Shown here: positions 46,034-54,387 of the stretch, one piece after another
Numbering within the stretch: position 1 is the stretch's first letter
Layout: every line of letters starts with the position of its first letter
NCBI GenBank assembly: GCA_902762385.1
Contig: CACWNQ010000014.1
Coordinates: 1 to 61,198 of the forward strand
Direction: 5' to 3'
From: an uncultured Bacteroidales bacterium
GTDB lineage: Bacteria > Bacteroidota > Bacteroidia > Bacteroidales > Muribaculaceae
DNA: 61,198 nt
The notes under the pieces: model-generated
Databases searched by the model: none
What the model was told of the DNA's origin: nothing
The model's input: only the letters and a program-made list of their open reading frames with translations
Program-made: the position numbers and the translations under genes

Positions 46034-46064
46034 CAAAGTTAGCAATTTTTTCCAACCTAACAAA
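46034..46064 (-). promoter_or_regulatory. trmD promoter (TTTG-N19-TAACTTTG)
   Basis: On the minus strand: TTTG (46064-46061), 19 bases, TAACTTTG (46041-46034), a near-perfect match 40 bases upstream of trmD. Confidence 0.75.
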
Positions 46065-46083
46065 ATCAGCATTGAGATAATGG

Positions 46084-47895
46084 TCAAGGTTTTCGGGCCA
46101 TTACCTCATCGTAATTGTACTTGTCGCTCACGATGCGCTTCTTGGTCTTGTAGTTGGGGTTGGAAATGTCGAGAGAAGCTTGATAGTAAGGGCTTTTGAT
46201 ACCTGCAAGCCTGAGCATCATGTGGGCCGCGTCAACCACCAAACCTGGGCGCGCAGTTGCTTGTTTTAGCTCCTTGTAGAGTTGAGGATGCTTCTTGATG
46301 TAGGTGTCGCTGCACCACACCATGAATGGAACGTCAAACTGGCAGTGCAGCAGCTGCGGATTGTCGGTGGTGACATTACCGCGTCCGCAATGGTCACGAT
46401 AGTCGTACGCCTCATCGCCGTGGTCCGAGAAATAGAGCACCACGGTGTTCTTGTCTTTCCATATGTCGAAGATGTGCTGCACCACTGCGTCGTTATAATA
46501 GGTGGCATTGTCATATTGCGCAATGTAGGTGCGCTTATCCTTGTCAAGGTATTTTTCCTTGCTCTTAATCGAGTCGGCGTTGAACACGTCAAATCCCTTC
46601 TTCTTTGGGTATCGGCCCACTGGGTGCACGTGTTGCCCCATTAGGTGGAAGATGTAGAGGTTGTTTTTGGCAGCGGGCACTTTTGACTTGTTTTGAAAAT
46701 TGGTGATTAGATTATAGTCAAAAGTCATGCTGATGTTGGATGTTTCGTCATAGCTCAACGCAGCGATGGTGTCGTTGTAGATGAACGCGTTCACAGTGAT
46801 GGTAAACATCTCGGTCTTAGCATAGTTGCGCTGGTTGTCCCAGAAGTAGACGTTGAAACCGGCATGCTTGAACACCGCTGGGAAGATGGGCTTGTCATAC
46901 CACATTTCGCCGCCAGAGTAGTCGTTAAGGGAGAAGAAGTTCTTCTCAACCTGCGATGTGGCATTATAGGGTGTCACCATGTCGGTAAAGACTATGAGGT
47001 TTCCCTTGTCACGCTCCTTGATTAAATTGGGGGTGGTGTTAAGTTCATAGCCATAGAGCGAAGCGTGGTGCTTAATATAGCTTTCGCCCATCACGACAAT
47101 GACATTTAAAGAGTCGGAATCGGCTAGGGTGATGAGTGATTTTTCCACCGCTTTTGCTACGTTGACTGCGTACTTCAGGTCGGCTTCACTCACTTTCAAG
47201 CAACACAACGAGTAGTAAGAAGTGCTCAAGTGGTCGATGGCGTCGACGCCAAAGTCGCGCACCCACTGATTCAGCTCTTTGGAGTGCTTGCACATCGCCA
47301 ATCTCACATAATTGTGCGACAGGTACACTCCCCACAGCATCAGTGGCAGCACAATACAGGTGATAATGGCCTTAGGAATGCGACGATTTACCGCTTTCTT
47401 GATAATTTTTTTAATTAGCTCGCCAGTGACGACAAGGGCGATGATAGCTACAATGGCAGCATAGGCCCACAGACTCTTGCTACTGAGAAAATAGGTTGAG
47501 ACAAACTCGCTCGCCTCTTTGCTGTTGGTCTCGGCAAGCAGCACGAGTACTCGTGGCCCGAGCATCATCTCAAAATTGAAGAAGAGGAAGATGTAGACTG
47601 CTTCGAGCGTGATGAGAATAGTGTAGCACAACGCCTTGAAAGAGATGCGTGCCCAGCGTGGCTTGAGCGCATGCAGCACAACGGTGAGCACATAGGCAAT
47701 GGCAACGCCCAGTGCCAAGCATTGAACAGCATGATAAGGAGAATTGTCAGGGTACATGAAGCACCCGACAATGTATCCAAACGTGAGGCTATTGTTGATA
47801 AGCAGCACCGCTAAAAAGAAGTTGAACTCCTCGAGGACAGGCTTTAAGAGTTTCGCAACCAATGAGCGTGCTTTGTCCAAATATTTATTAGCCAT
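46084..47895 (-). CDS. Phosphoethanolamine transferase-like (sulfatase fold, EptA-like)
   Basis: 603 residues. Five N-terminal transmembrane helices (about 25-190) are followed by a periplasmic alkaline-phosphatase/sulfatase-type domain: VVMGESYIKHHASLYGYE, MVTPYNATSQVEKNFFSL (catalytic Thr region), HLMGQHVHPVGRYP, and TVVLYFSDHGDEAYDY with metal-binding Asp/His. It would transfer phosphoethanolamine from phosphatidylethanolamine to lipid A or another glycan. It follows manC on the same strand by 52 bases. Confidence 0.92.
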   Translation of the reverse strand: MANKYLDKARSLVAKLLKPVLEEFNFFLAVLLINNSLTFGYIVGCFMYPDNSPYHAVQCLALGVAIAYVLTVVLHALKPRWARISFKALCYTILITLEAVYIFLFFNFEMMLGPRVLVLLAETNSKEASEFVSTYFLSSKSLWAYAAIVAIIALVVTGELIKKIIKKAVNRRIPKAIITCIVLPLMLWGVYLSHNYVRLAMCKHSKELNQWVRDFGVDAIDHLSTSYYSLCCLKVSEADLKYAVNVAKAVEKSLITLADSDSLNVIVVMGESYIKHHASLYGYELNTTPNLIKERDKGNLIVFTDMVTPYNATSQVEKNFFSLNDYSGGEMWYDKPIFPAVFKHAGFNVYFWDNQRNYAKTEMFTITVNAFIYNDTIAALSYDETSNISMTFDYNLITNFQNKSKVPAAKNNLYIFHLMGQHVHPVGRYPKKKGFDVFNADSIKSKEKYLDKDKRTYIAQYDNATYYNDAVVQHIFDIWKDKNTVVLYFSDHGDEAYDYRDHCGRGNVTTDNPQLLHCQFDVPFMVWCSDTYIKKHPQLYKELKQATARPGLVVDAAHMMLRLAGIKSPYYQASLDISNPNYKTKKRIVSDKYNYDEVMARKP

Positions 47896-47947
47896 ATAAA
47901 CGACTATCAGTCACTCAAGCAACAATGGTTTGAATTATTGACTATCT

Positions 47948-49027
47948 TTACAAGTACTTGTCGCCAAAGTGAGTCTTGGCCTCGTTCACATAGTTCTTAA
48001 TCTTTTGCTCATCGTTTTTAGGCACTATCAGCAACGCATCGGCAGTATCGGCAACGATATATCCGTTCAGTCCCGACACGACAACCAGTTTGTCGCTCTG
48101 AGCGGCTATCACATTGTTGTTGCTCTCAAAGGCTAGCACTCGCGTGTTAGGAGTGACATTCCCGTCACGATTCTTGGGAGAGTTGTCATATATCGATCCC
48201 CAAGTTCCAAGGTCGCTCCAGCCAAAGTCGACTTTCTCGACAAACACATCACGGGCTTTCTCGAGCACAGCATAGTCAATCGAAATGTTGGGGCAGTCGC
48301 CATAGTGCTGGTTGATGAACTCCTGCTCCTGAGGCGTGCCATAAAACAGGTTGGCATGGTCGAAGATGTCGGCAATCTCGGGTGCATAGTTGCGCATCGC
48401 TCCTATAATCGTGTCGACATTCCAGAAGAACATTCCCGAGTTCCAGAAGAACTCGCCACTCTCGAGGAAGAGGTTTGCCAGTTCCTTATTGGGCTTCTCA
48501 GTGAAAGTTTTGACGCGTGAGAAGTAATCATCCACACGCTCATCTTCCTGAATGTAGCCATAACCAGTCTCAGGTCGGTTAGGCTTTACGCCAAAGGTCA
48601 CTATAGCATCTTTATTCTCAAGGAACTCATAGGCACGCACCACACTGTCCTTGAAATCGGCATGCTTGAGAATGAGATGATCGCTCGGTGCAACCATTAT
48701 ATTGGCATCGGGGTTCAAGGCCTTGATGTGCCATGCGGCCCATGCGTTGCATGGTGCTGTGTTACGCATCACAGGCTCAAGCAATATTTGCTCGCGCTTG
48801 ATTTCAGGTATCTGTTCCTGAACTATCTCGGCATACTGTTCATTAGTAAGAATAATTATGTTCTCTAAAGGCACTATACCTTCGAGCCTATCGATAGTGA
48901 GCTGGAGCAGGCTGCGTCCAGTTCCCAAAAAATCAATGAATTGTTTAGGCATTGCCTTACGGCTATAAGGCCAAAAACGGCTGCCAATGCCACCGCACAT
49001 TATAACACAATATCTATTTTTATCCAT
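47948..49027 (-). CDS. manC: Mannose-1-phosphate guanylyltransferase
   Basis: 359 residues, the single-domain form without the C-terminal isomerase. It makes GDP-mannose from mannose-1-phosphate and GTP. The N-terminal nucleotide-binding motif CGGIGSRFWPYSRKAMPKQF is complete and a FTEKP motif (lysine region) is at about 155. GDP-mannose can feed the exopolysaccharide and lipid-linked sugars; the gene is about 7 kb from that locus and leads a unit with the phosphoethanolamine-transferase-like gene. Confidence 0.94.
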   Translation of the reverse strand: MDKNRYCVIMCGGIGSRFWPYSRKAMPKQFIDFLGTGRSLLQLTIDRLEGIVPLENIIILTNEQYAEIVQEQIPEIKREQILLEPVMRNTAPCNAWAAWHIKALNPDANIMVAPSDHLILKHADFKDSVVRAYEFLENKDAIVTFGVKPNRPETGYGYIQEDERVDDYFSRVKTFTEKPNKELANLFLESGEFFWNSGMFFWNVDTIIGAMRNYAPEIADIFDHANLFYGTPQEQEFINQHYGDCPNISIDYAVLEKARDVFVEKVDFGWSDLGTWGSIYDNSPKNRDGNVTPNTRVLAFESNNNVIAAQSDKLVVVSGLNGYIVADTADALLIVPKNDEQKIKNYVNEAKTHFGDKYL

Positions 49028-49147
49028 AATAATTGTTTAGGTAAAATTATGCTCTCTAACTAAAACAAAAAACACTTATTTATTATTGCGTAAAGATAGT
49101 TATAAAATCATAACTGAGCAAGATTTTGAACTAAATTGTGGGTTCTT

Positions 49148-49179
49148 TTTGTTGCTTTTCTGTTTTATTATTAATTTTG
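49148..49179 (+). promoter_or_regulatory. ruvB promoter (TTTG-N20-TAATTTTG)
   Basis: TTTG at 49148-49151, 20 bases, TAATTTTG at 49172-49179. It overlaps the longest possible ruvB frame, so ruvB must start downstream at 49204. Confidence 0.75.
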
Positions 49180-49203
49180 CACTCTGTGACTAACGAGTAT
49201 ATT

Positions 49204-50232
49204 ATGAACGACGATTTCGACATAAGAGAAGAGCGAGCAATTGCCGACCGTGAATTTGAGAAGGCGCTAAGGCCTGCACGATTCAGCGACTTTGCCGGTC
49301 AAGAAGGCATTATCAACAACCTGAAGGTGTTTGTCACTGCTGCACGTCAGCGTGGCGAAGCGCTCGATCACACACTTTTCTATGGCCCTCCAGGTCTAGG
49401 CAAAACCACTCTCTCAAGCATCATTGCCAACGAGATGGGAGTGGGTTTTAAAGTAACCAGTGGTCCTGTACTCGACAAACCTGGTGACCTTGCCGGCTTG
49501 CTCACCTCACTCGAGGAGAACGACGTGCTCTTTATCGACGAGATTCACCGCCTTAGCCCCATCGTTGAGGAGTACCTTTACTCGGCGATGGAAGACTATC
49601 GCATCGACATCATGATCGACAAGGGTCCTGGTGCACGCTCTGTGCAGCTCACATTGTCACCCTTCACCCTGATTGGTGCAACCACACGCAGTGGCCTGCT
49701 GACAGCTCCGTTGCGTGCTCGATTTGGCATCAACTGCCACTTGGAATATTATAACCACGATGTGCTCGAGGGCATCATCAAGCGTTCGGCACGACTGCTC
49801 AATGTACCCATTGACGATGATGCAGCACTTGAAATAGCTTTGCGTAGCCGTGGCACACCTCGTGTTGCCAACTCATTGCTGCGCCGTGTGCGCGACTTCG
49901 CCCAAGTAAAGGGAAGTGGCAGAATCGACACCGACATTGCACGTTTCGCTCTCGAAGCGCTTAATATCGATACTTGCGGTCTCGACGAAGTTGACCACAA
50001 ACTGCTGCGTACTATCATCGACAAGTTCGGTGGTGGACCAGTGGGCCTGTCAACCCTTGCGGCTGCACTCAACGAGGATGCTGGCACCATCGAGGAAGTG
50101 TATGAACCATTCCTTATCAAGGAGGGCTTTATTAAGCGCACTCCGCGAGGCCGTGTCGCAACCGACCATGCTTTTAACCACCTAAAAATCGACCGTCCGC
50201 AACGCCCAGGCGAGCAAGGCAGCCTGTTTTAA
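49204..50232 (+). CDS. ruvB: Holliday junction branch migration helicase RuvB
   Basis: 342 residues from ATG 49204 ([19 protein letters not shown]); the longer frame from 49138 begins upstream of the promoter. AAA+ ATPase with Walker [10 protein letters not shown] (about residue 61), Walker [12 protein letters not shown], sensor segment [20 protein letters not shown] and a C-terminal winged helix ([17 protein letters not shown]). It drives branch migration with RuvA during recombinational repair. A second flippase gene follows by 29 bases. Confidence 0.97.
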   Translation: MNDDFDIREERAIADREFEKALRPARFSDFAGQEGIINNLKVFVTAARQRGEALDHTLFYGPPGLGKTTLSSIIANEMGVGFKVTSGPVLDKPGDLAGLLTSLEENDVLFIDEIHRLSPIVEEYLYSAMEDYRIDIMIDKGPGARSVQLTLSPFTLIGATTRSGLLTAPLRARFGINCHLEYYNHDVLEGIIKRSARLLNVPIDDDAALEIALRSRGTPRVANSLLRRVRDFAQVKGSGRIDTDIARFALEALNIDTCGLDEVDHKLLRTIIDKFGGGPVGLSTLAAALNEDAGTIEEVYEPFLIKEGFIKRTPRGRVATDHAFNHLKIDRPQRPGEQGSLF

Positions 50233-50261
50233 ACGAGTAAACAAGTAAACGAGAGAAAGAA

Positions 50262-51758
50262 ATGGCAAACTTAAAATCGCTGGCAAAAGATACAGTTATT
50301 TATGGATTCAGCAGTATCGTTGGGCGCTTTCTCAACTACCTGCTCGTTCCTGTCTACACACAGAGCCTAAGCGCTGCTTCAGGTGGCTATGGCGTAATCA
50401 CCAACGTGTATGGTTACGTGGCTCTGCTGCTGGTTATCCTCACATTTGGCATGGAGACTACATTCTTCCGCTTTGCAAATAAGAGCGAGGAGAATCCCAA
50501 CACCGTTTACACTACCACACTTATCGCAGTGGGCACTGTGGCTCTGGCATTTGTCGCTGCCGTGCTTGGTTTCTTGCCGTGGATAGCACCAGCAATGGGC
50601 TATGCCGACCATCCGAGCTACATAGGCGTGATGGCAATTGTGGTGGCACTCGACGCCTTCCAGGCGATTCCTTTCGCCTATTTGCGTTACAAGCACAAAC
50701 CAATCAAGTTTGCTGCCCTCAAGTTGCTATTCATTGTCTTGAACATCATTCTTAACCTGCTCTATTTCTTGTGGTTACCTGCTCTTTACAAGAGCCATCC
50801 CGATGTGATAGGTAAAATCTATGACCCAACAGTGGGTGCTGGCTACGCCTTCTACCTTAACCTGGTGTGCACTGGCACCATCACTTTCTTCTTCTGGAAA
50901 GAACTCACCGGAGTGAGATATGTGCTCGATCGAAAGCTGCTCAAGCGCATGCTAGGCTACAGCTGGCCCTTGCTAGTGCTTGGAATCGCAGGCATCCTAA
51001 ACCAAACTGCCGACAAGATTCTCTACCCAATGATCGACAAAACCCCAAACGGAAGAGTTCAATTGGGCATTTACGGAGCTGCCTGCAAGATTGCCATGAT
51101 TATGGCGCTTATCACTCAGGCATTTCGCTATGCCTATGAGCCATTTGTGTTTGGCAAGAGCAGCGAAAAAGATAATAAGGAGACCTATGCCACAGCCATG
51201 AAGTATTTTATAATCTTCACGTTGCTGGCATTCCTCGTTGTGATAGCATGGCTCGATGTGCTAAAGTATTTCATTGCTTCCGACTATTGGGAAGGACTTA
51301 AAGTTGTGCCCATCGTGATGGCAGCCGAGATAATGATGGGAATTTATTTCAACCTATCGTTCTGGTACAAACTCATCGACAAGACCATTTGGGGAGCCTA
51401 TTTTTCAGGAATAGGATGTGCCGTCCTCATTATTATCAACATCGCTCTCGTGCCCAAGATTGGATATATGGCTTGTGCATGGGGTGGTTTTGCTGGCTAT
51501 GGCATTTCGATGATTCTAAGCTATTTCTTCGGACAAAAGTACTACCCCATCAACTACCCACTCAAGGACATTGGCATCTACACGGCAGTAGCGGCAGCGA
51601 TATATGCCGCCTGCGTGCTGGTGAAGTTCGACTCCACATGGATCAACATCACTTATCGCACAGCCTTAATGCTTGTGTTTGTAGCAGTAATCTACAAGCG
51701 CGAGAATTTAGGTAAAATGCTCAAGAAAGCACCAGTGGTAGGACGCTTCTTCAGGTAA
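50262..51758 (+). CDS. Polysaccharide flippase, second copy (Wzx/MOP-type)
   Basis: 498 residues, about 14 transmembrane helices, opening with SLAKDTVIYGFSSIVGRFLN and continuing with NYLLVPVYTQSLSAA, typical of the Polysacc_synt family. It differs clearly from the flippase at 25494. It is directly behind ruvB, outside the exopolysaccharide locus, so it could move another lipid-linked glycan, for example for LPS or protein glycosylation. Substrate unknown. Confidence 0.88.
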   Translation: MANLKSLAKDTVIYGFSSIVGRFLNYLLVPVYTQSLSAASGGYGVITNVYGYVALLLVILTFGMETTFFRFANKSEENPNTVYTTTLIAVGTVALAFVAAVLGFLPWIAPAMGYADHPSYIGVMAIVVALDAFQAIPFAYLRYKHKPIKFAALKLLFIVLNIILNLLYFLWLPALYKSHPDVIGKIYDPTVGAGYAFYLNLVCTGTITFFFWKELTGVRYVLDRKLLKRMLGYSWPLLVLGIAGILNQTADKILYPMIDKTPNGRVQLGIYGAACKIAMIMALITQAFRYAYEPFVFGKSSEKDNKETYATAMKYFIIFTLLAFLVVIAWLDVLKYFIASDYWEGLKVVPIVMAAEIMMGIYFNLSFWYKLIDKTIWGAYFSGIGCAVLIIINIALVPKIGYMACAWGGFAGYGISMILSYFFGQKYYPINYPLKDIGIYTAVAAAIYAACVLVKFDSTWINITYRTALMLVFVAVIYKRENLGKMLKKAPVVGRFFR

Positions 51759-51782
51759 TATATTCCTTTTCAGTACTTAACG

Positions 51783-52142
51783 CTAAATATCCTCATATTC
51801 AGCGTCGCTTATCACTTCTTCCTGGTAGCGGGTAGTTCTCTCCTGCCCTACCTTGTCGTCGGCCGATTCTTCCATCTTGCCCTCCAGCTCTTCGAAGTCA
51901 ACATTCTCGGCCGTCGTTTCACTGTACTTGCGATAGCGGTCAGCCATTGTCTTTTCCTGTGGCTGAGAATCGGAGCCACCAGTCGTCTGCTGCTGAGTCT
52001 GGTTCATAGTGCGCGCGTATTCATCCTGAAATTGACGCACCTTGCGCCACACCCTAATGATGGGCGAGGCTATCCAGATGAGAATCAGAATGAATAATAT
52101 AAGCAAAAATGTTCCCATAAAAGTAATAACAGTGTAACTCAA
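51783..52142 (-). CDS. DUF4834-like small membrane protein
   Basis: 119 residues: one N-terminal transmembrane helix (about 6-28), a basic segment (VWRKVRQFQDEYARTMN) and a polar, Gln- and acid-rich tail ending in a conserved-looking EEVISDAEYEDI. I recognise it as DUF4834-like, a small family often near pssA in Bacteroidales. No function is known. It ends the psd-pssA unit, 29 bases after pssA. Confidence 0.75.
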   Translation of the reverse strand: MSYTVITFMGTFLLILFILILIWIASPIIRVWRKVRQFQDEYARTMNQTQQQTTGGSDSQPQEKTMADRYRKYSETTAENVDFEELEGKMEESADDKVGQERTTRYQEEVISDAEYEDI

Positions 52143-52171
52143 ACAGCAAAAAACATGCCAACTTTGCCGTC

Positions 52172-52885
52172 CTAAGCTTCCTTCTCCTTAAAAAGCAGCG
52201 ACAGCACTACATAAAAGACGATGATGCAAGCAAGACCTGAAACACCAGCCAAAACCAGGAACAGCACCGAGCCAATGATAAGCACATACTGTCGGTAACT
52301 CTCCTTAAGACCAAAGCCGTGAATCTTAAGGGAGAACATACGCAGGTTGCACACCATCAATAGCGACAGCACCACCATAAGCACTAATATAATCCATGGG
52401 CTAACATTGTGGTGGGTAGCATAGTAATTGATAAACCCTATCCAAAAGATTGCGTTGGCAGGAATGGGCAAGCCAGTGAATGTGGTGGTCTGATTAGTAT
52501 CGACATTAAAACGGGCAAGGCGCAACGCACCAAACACCGGAATCATCATTGCAGCGTAGCACATCCATGCAGGGCAACCAGCAACAGTCATCACGTTGTA
52601 AAGTATAATGGCTGGAGCCAAACCGAAGCTCACACAATCGCTCAATGAATCGAGCTCTGCGCCCAGTGGCGAAACTGCATGCAGCAAGCGGGCCACAAGA
52701 CCGTCGGCAAAGTCGGCAACAGCAGCAAGTGCAATCAGCACAAACGACCACTGATATCCCTGCAATCCCCACAACATTGTGTCGAATGGTTTAAACGCCA
52801 CAATAATGGCCAATGAGCCACACAGCAAGTTCATGCATGTTATGGTATTGGGTATGTTGTTCTTTATGGTAGTGAGCAATCTCAT
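52172..52885 (-). CDS. pssA: CDP-diacylglycerol-serine O-phosphatidyltransferase
   Basis: 237 residues with about 7 transmembrane helices. The CDP-alcohol phosphatidyltransferase signature is complete (D-G-x2-A-R-x8-G-x3-D-x3-D, around residues 60-85: ADFADGLVARLL and AELDSLSD). It makes phosphatidylserine from CDP-diacylglycerol and serine in the inner membrane. The start overlaps the psd stop as ATGA (52882-52885), so the two steps of phosphatidylethanolamine synthesis are coupled. Confidence 0.95.
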   Translation of the reverse strand: MRLLTTIKNNIPNTITCMNLLCGSLAIIVAFKPFDTMLWGLQGYQWSFVLIALAAVADFADGLVARLLHAVSPLGAELDSLSDCVSFGLAPAIILYNVMTVAGCPAWMCYAAMMIPVFGALRLARFNVDTNQTTTFTGLPIPANAIFWIGFINYYATHHNVSPWIILVLMVVLSLLMVCNLRMFSLKIHGFGLKESYRQYVLIIGSVLFLVLAGVSGLACIIVFYVVLSLLFKEKEA

Positions 52886-53565
52886 GCGTTTTCACGAGGT
52901 TTAAGGCGAGCTATTGGAGTTATGCCGCCTGTAGTAGTATCACCGAGCTTAACAAGAATCTCGCTCTCAAGAGGCAAGTAGATGTCGACACGTGATCCAA
53001 ACTTGATGAATCCAATAAAGTCGTCGATATCGACCTCATCATCAGCCTCTACATAAGTCACGATGCGTCGGGCTATAGCACCGGCAATTTGTCTTACCAG
53101 CACATCCTCACCGTTCTTGGCACTCTCTATCACGATAGCCGAACGCTCATTATCGGTGCTTGACTTGGGCAGATAGGCAGCCAAGAAACGACCTGCATGG
53201 TGCTTTACATATTTCACCTTGCCTTTCAACGGCACCCAATTAGCATGCACATTGAACACCGACATGAACACCGAGAGCTGTATCACGTTCTTGTGCAGAT
53301 ATTCGCCTTCATACACCTCCTCGAGCGCAACGACTTTACCGTCAACGCTCGACACCACCACACCGTCTTGGTCGCCCTTGAAATGACGCTGTGGTAGCCT
53401 GAAAAAGTTTACCACAAGCGCAAAGGTTATCGCACTCAACACCATCAAAACGATAGGAATCCACTTGAGCTCGATAAACAGATAGGCGGGGATGTTGATT
53501 GCCAGCAATATGAGCAGCAACACGAAGATGATATTTTGGCCTTCCCTATGTATCTTAACTTTCAT
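52882..53565 (-). CDS. psd: Phosphatidylserine decarboxylase (short form)
   Basis: 227 residues with two N-terminal transmembrane helices (about 10-50) and the pyruvoyl-enzyme core. The GS autocleavage site is seen in KFGSRVDIYLP near residue 190, where the Ser would become the pyruvoyl group. It converts phosphatidylserine to phosphatidylethanolamine. This is the short archaeal/Bacteroidetes type. It leads the psd-pssA-DUF4834 operon. Confidence 0.93.
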   Translation of the reverse strand: MKVKIHREGQNIIFVLLLILLAINIPAYLFIELKWIPIVLMVLSAITFALVVNFFRLPQRHFKGDQDGVVVSSVDGKVVALEEVYEGEYLHKNVIQLSVFMSVFNVHANWVPLKGKVKYVKHHAGRFLAAYLPKSSTDNERSAIVIESAKNGEDVLVRQIAGAIARRIVTYVEADDEVDIDDFIGFIKFGSRVDIYLPLESEILVKLGDTTTGGITPIARLKPRENA

Positions 53566-53595
53566 TTATCTTTAATAAATAACACGATTAATCGG

Positions 53596-53627
53596 CAAAG
53601 ATAATACATTTACTTTAATTTGCCAAT
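53596..53627 (-). promoter_or_regulatory. Promoter of the psd-pssA operon (ATTG-N20-TATCTTTG)
   Basis: On the minus strand: ATTG (53627-53624), 20 bases, TATCTTTG (53603-53596), about 30 bases upstream of psd. Confidence 0.65.
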
Positions 53628-53766
53628 TTAAGACTTGAAAAACTTCTACATTCTCACATTAGAGCGAACTTTTGGACTTGAAAATCAACTATAATAAACG
53701 TAGCACCTAATCTGCTGACGCCTTTGTATTAATTGCGCAAAGTGTTAGAGTTTTTTGGGAAGATGT

Positions 53767-53796
53767 TTTGTGATTCAAAAATTTTTACTACCTTTG
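53767..53796 (+). promoter_or_regulatory. rpsU promoter (TTTG-N18-TACCTTTG)
   Basis: TTTG at 53767-53770, 18 bases, TACCTTTG at 53789-53796. This gives a leader of about 280 bases ahead of rpsU, unusually long for a gene of 64 codons. The rest of 53566-53766 is AT-rich and empty apart from the psd promoter. Confidence 0.75.
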
Positions 53797-54085
53797 CAGG
53801 CGTTAAAATTGAAAGGAGGTTTGATTTAACCACCAGAAATTACTGATATATAGACATATAACCATTCGCATAAGGCAGCTCCGCACTGCCATTTTGCTTG
53901 CGCAATCGCATGATGATTGTGCATTAGCAATAGTAATAAAGCGGAAATCAACAAGTTTTTTATAAAAATTATTTAGGTAAGTGGACACATTCAGTCCATT
54001 GCCACAGTGTCGCCCACGCAATGCGTGTGCGACAACAAAGTAAACTGAAAACCAATTTAATAACAATTTTAATACATTTTACATT
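53797..54085 (+). promoter_or_regulatory. Long structured leader of rpsU with a strong Shine-Dalgarno
   Basis: AAAGGAGGT (53812-53820) lies near the predicted transcription start. It can be sequestered: GG-A-GGTT (53815-53821) with AACC-A-CC (53828-53834) around a six-base loop. Further stems: GGCAG/CTGCC (53874-53878/53886-53890), TGCGCAATC/GATTGTGCA (53899-53907/53915-53923) and TGTCGC with ACGC/GCGT and GCGACA (54008-54034). The rpsU ATG itself has no Shine-Dalgarno. In Bacteroidia, bS21 with bS6 and bS18 hides the anti-Shine-Dalgarno of 16S rRNA, so a free strong Shine-Dalgarno in the bS21 mRNA suggests sensing of bS21-free ribosomes. Confidence 0.6.
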
Positions 54086-54089
54086 ATGA
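54021..54089 (+). CDS. Possible upstream ORF overlapping the rpsU start
   Basis: The ATG at 54021, in the loop of the last leader hairpin, opens 22 codons (starting MRVRQQSKLKTN) whose TGA (54087-54089) overlaps the rpsU ATG as ATGA. Such an overlap can couple translation. It could also be chance, since the sequence is short and has no close Shine-Dalgarno. Confidence 0.3.
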   Translation: MRVRQQSKLKTNLITILIHFTL

Positions 54090-54280
54090 TTATCGTTCCA
54101 GTAAAAGAAGGCGAGAACATCGAGCGCGCCTTGAAGAAATTTAAGAGAAAATCAGAGCGCACTGGCATCATCAAGCAGTTGCGCCAGCGTCAGCAATTTG
54201 AGAAACCCAGCGTCATCAACCGCAAAAAGATGATGAAAGCTGTTTACGTACAGCACCTCCACACCGCTGAGGAAATCTAA
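54086..54280 (+). CDS. rpsU: Small ribosomal subunit protein bS21
   Basis: 64 residues, normal. N-terminus MIIVPVKEGENIERALKKFK and the basic helices (KRKSERTGIIKQLRQRQQFE, KKMMKAVYVQHL) are diagnostic. It binds the 30S subunit next to the 16S rRNA 3' end. It is monocistronic, with a long leader and a clear terminator. Confidence 0.97.
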   Translation: MIIVPVKEGENIERALKKFKRKSERTGIIKQLRQRQQFEKPSVINRKKMMKAVYVQHLHTAEEI

Positions 54281-54319
54281 ACAACGACAACATTAAGAAT
54301 TTCTCTTACAAAATAATGT

Positions 54320-54357
54320 GAGCCGAAGTGACTTTCGTTACTCCGGCTCTTTTTCTT
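54320..54357 (+). terminator. rpsU terminator
   Basis: GAGCCG (54320-54325) pairs with CGGCTC (54344-54349), the stem continuing AGTgAC/GTtACT around a TTTC loop, followed by TTTTTCTT. Confidence 0.85.
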
Positions 54358-54387
54358 GTGCTCTATGGTTTATATCTAAATCACCAA

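Noticed and set aside
49138-49203. Longer N-terminus for RuvB
   Set aside because: A near-perfect promoter (TTTG-N20-TAATTTTG) lies inside it; the RuvB family begins near [10 protein letters not shown].
53803-54066. 87-codon minus-strand frame opposite the rpsU leader
   Set aside because: It overlaps the rpsU promoter region and structured leader and has no recognisable motif.
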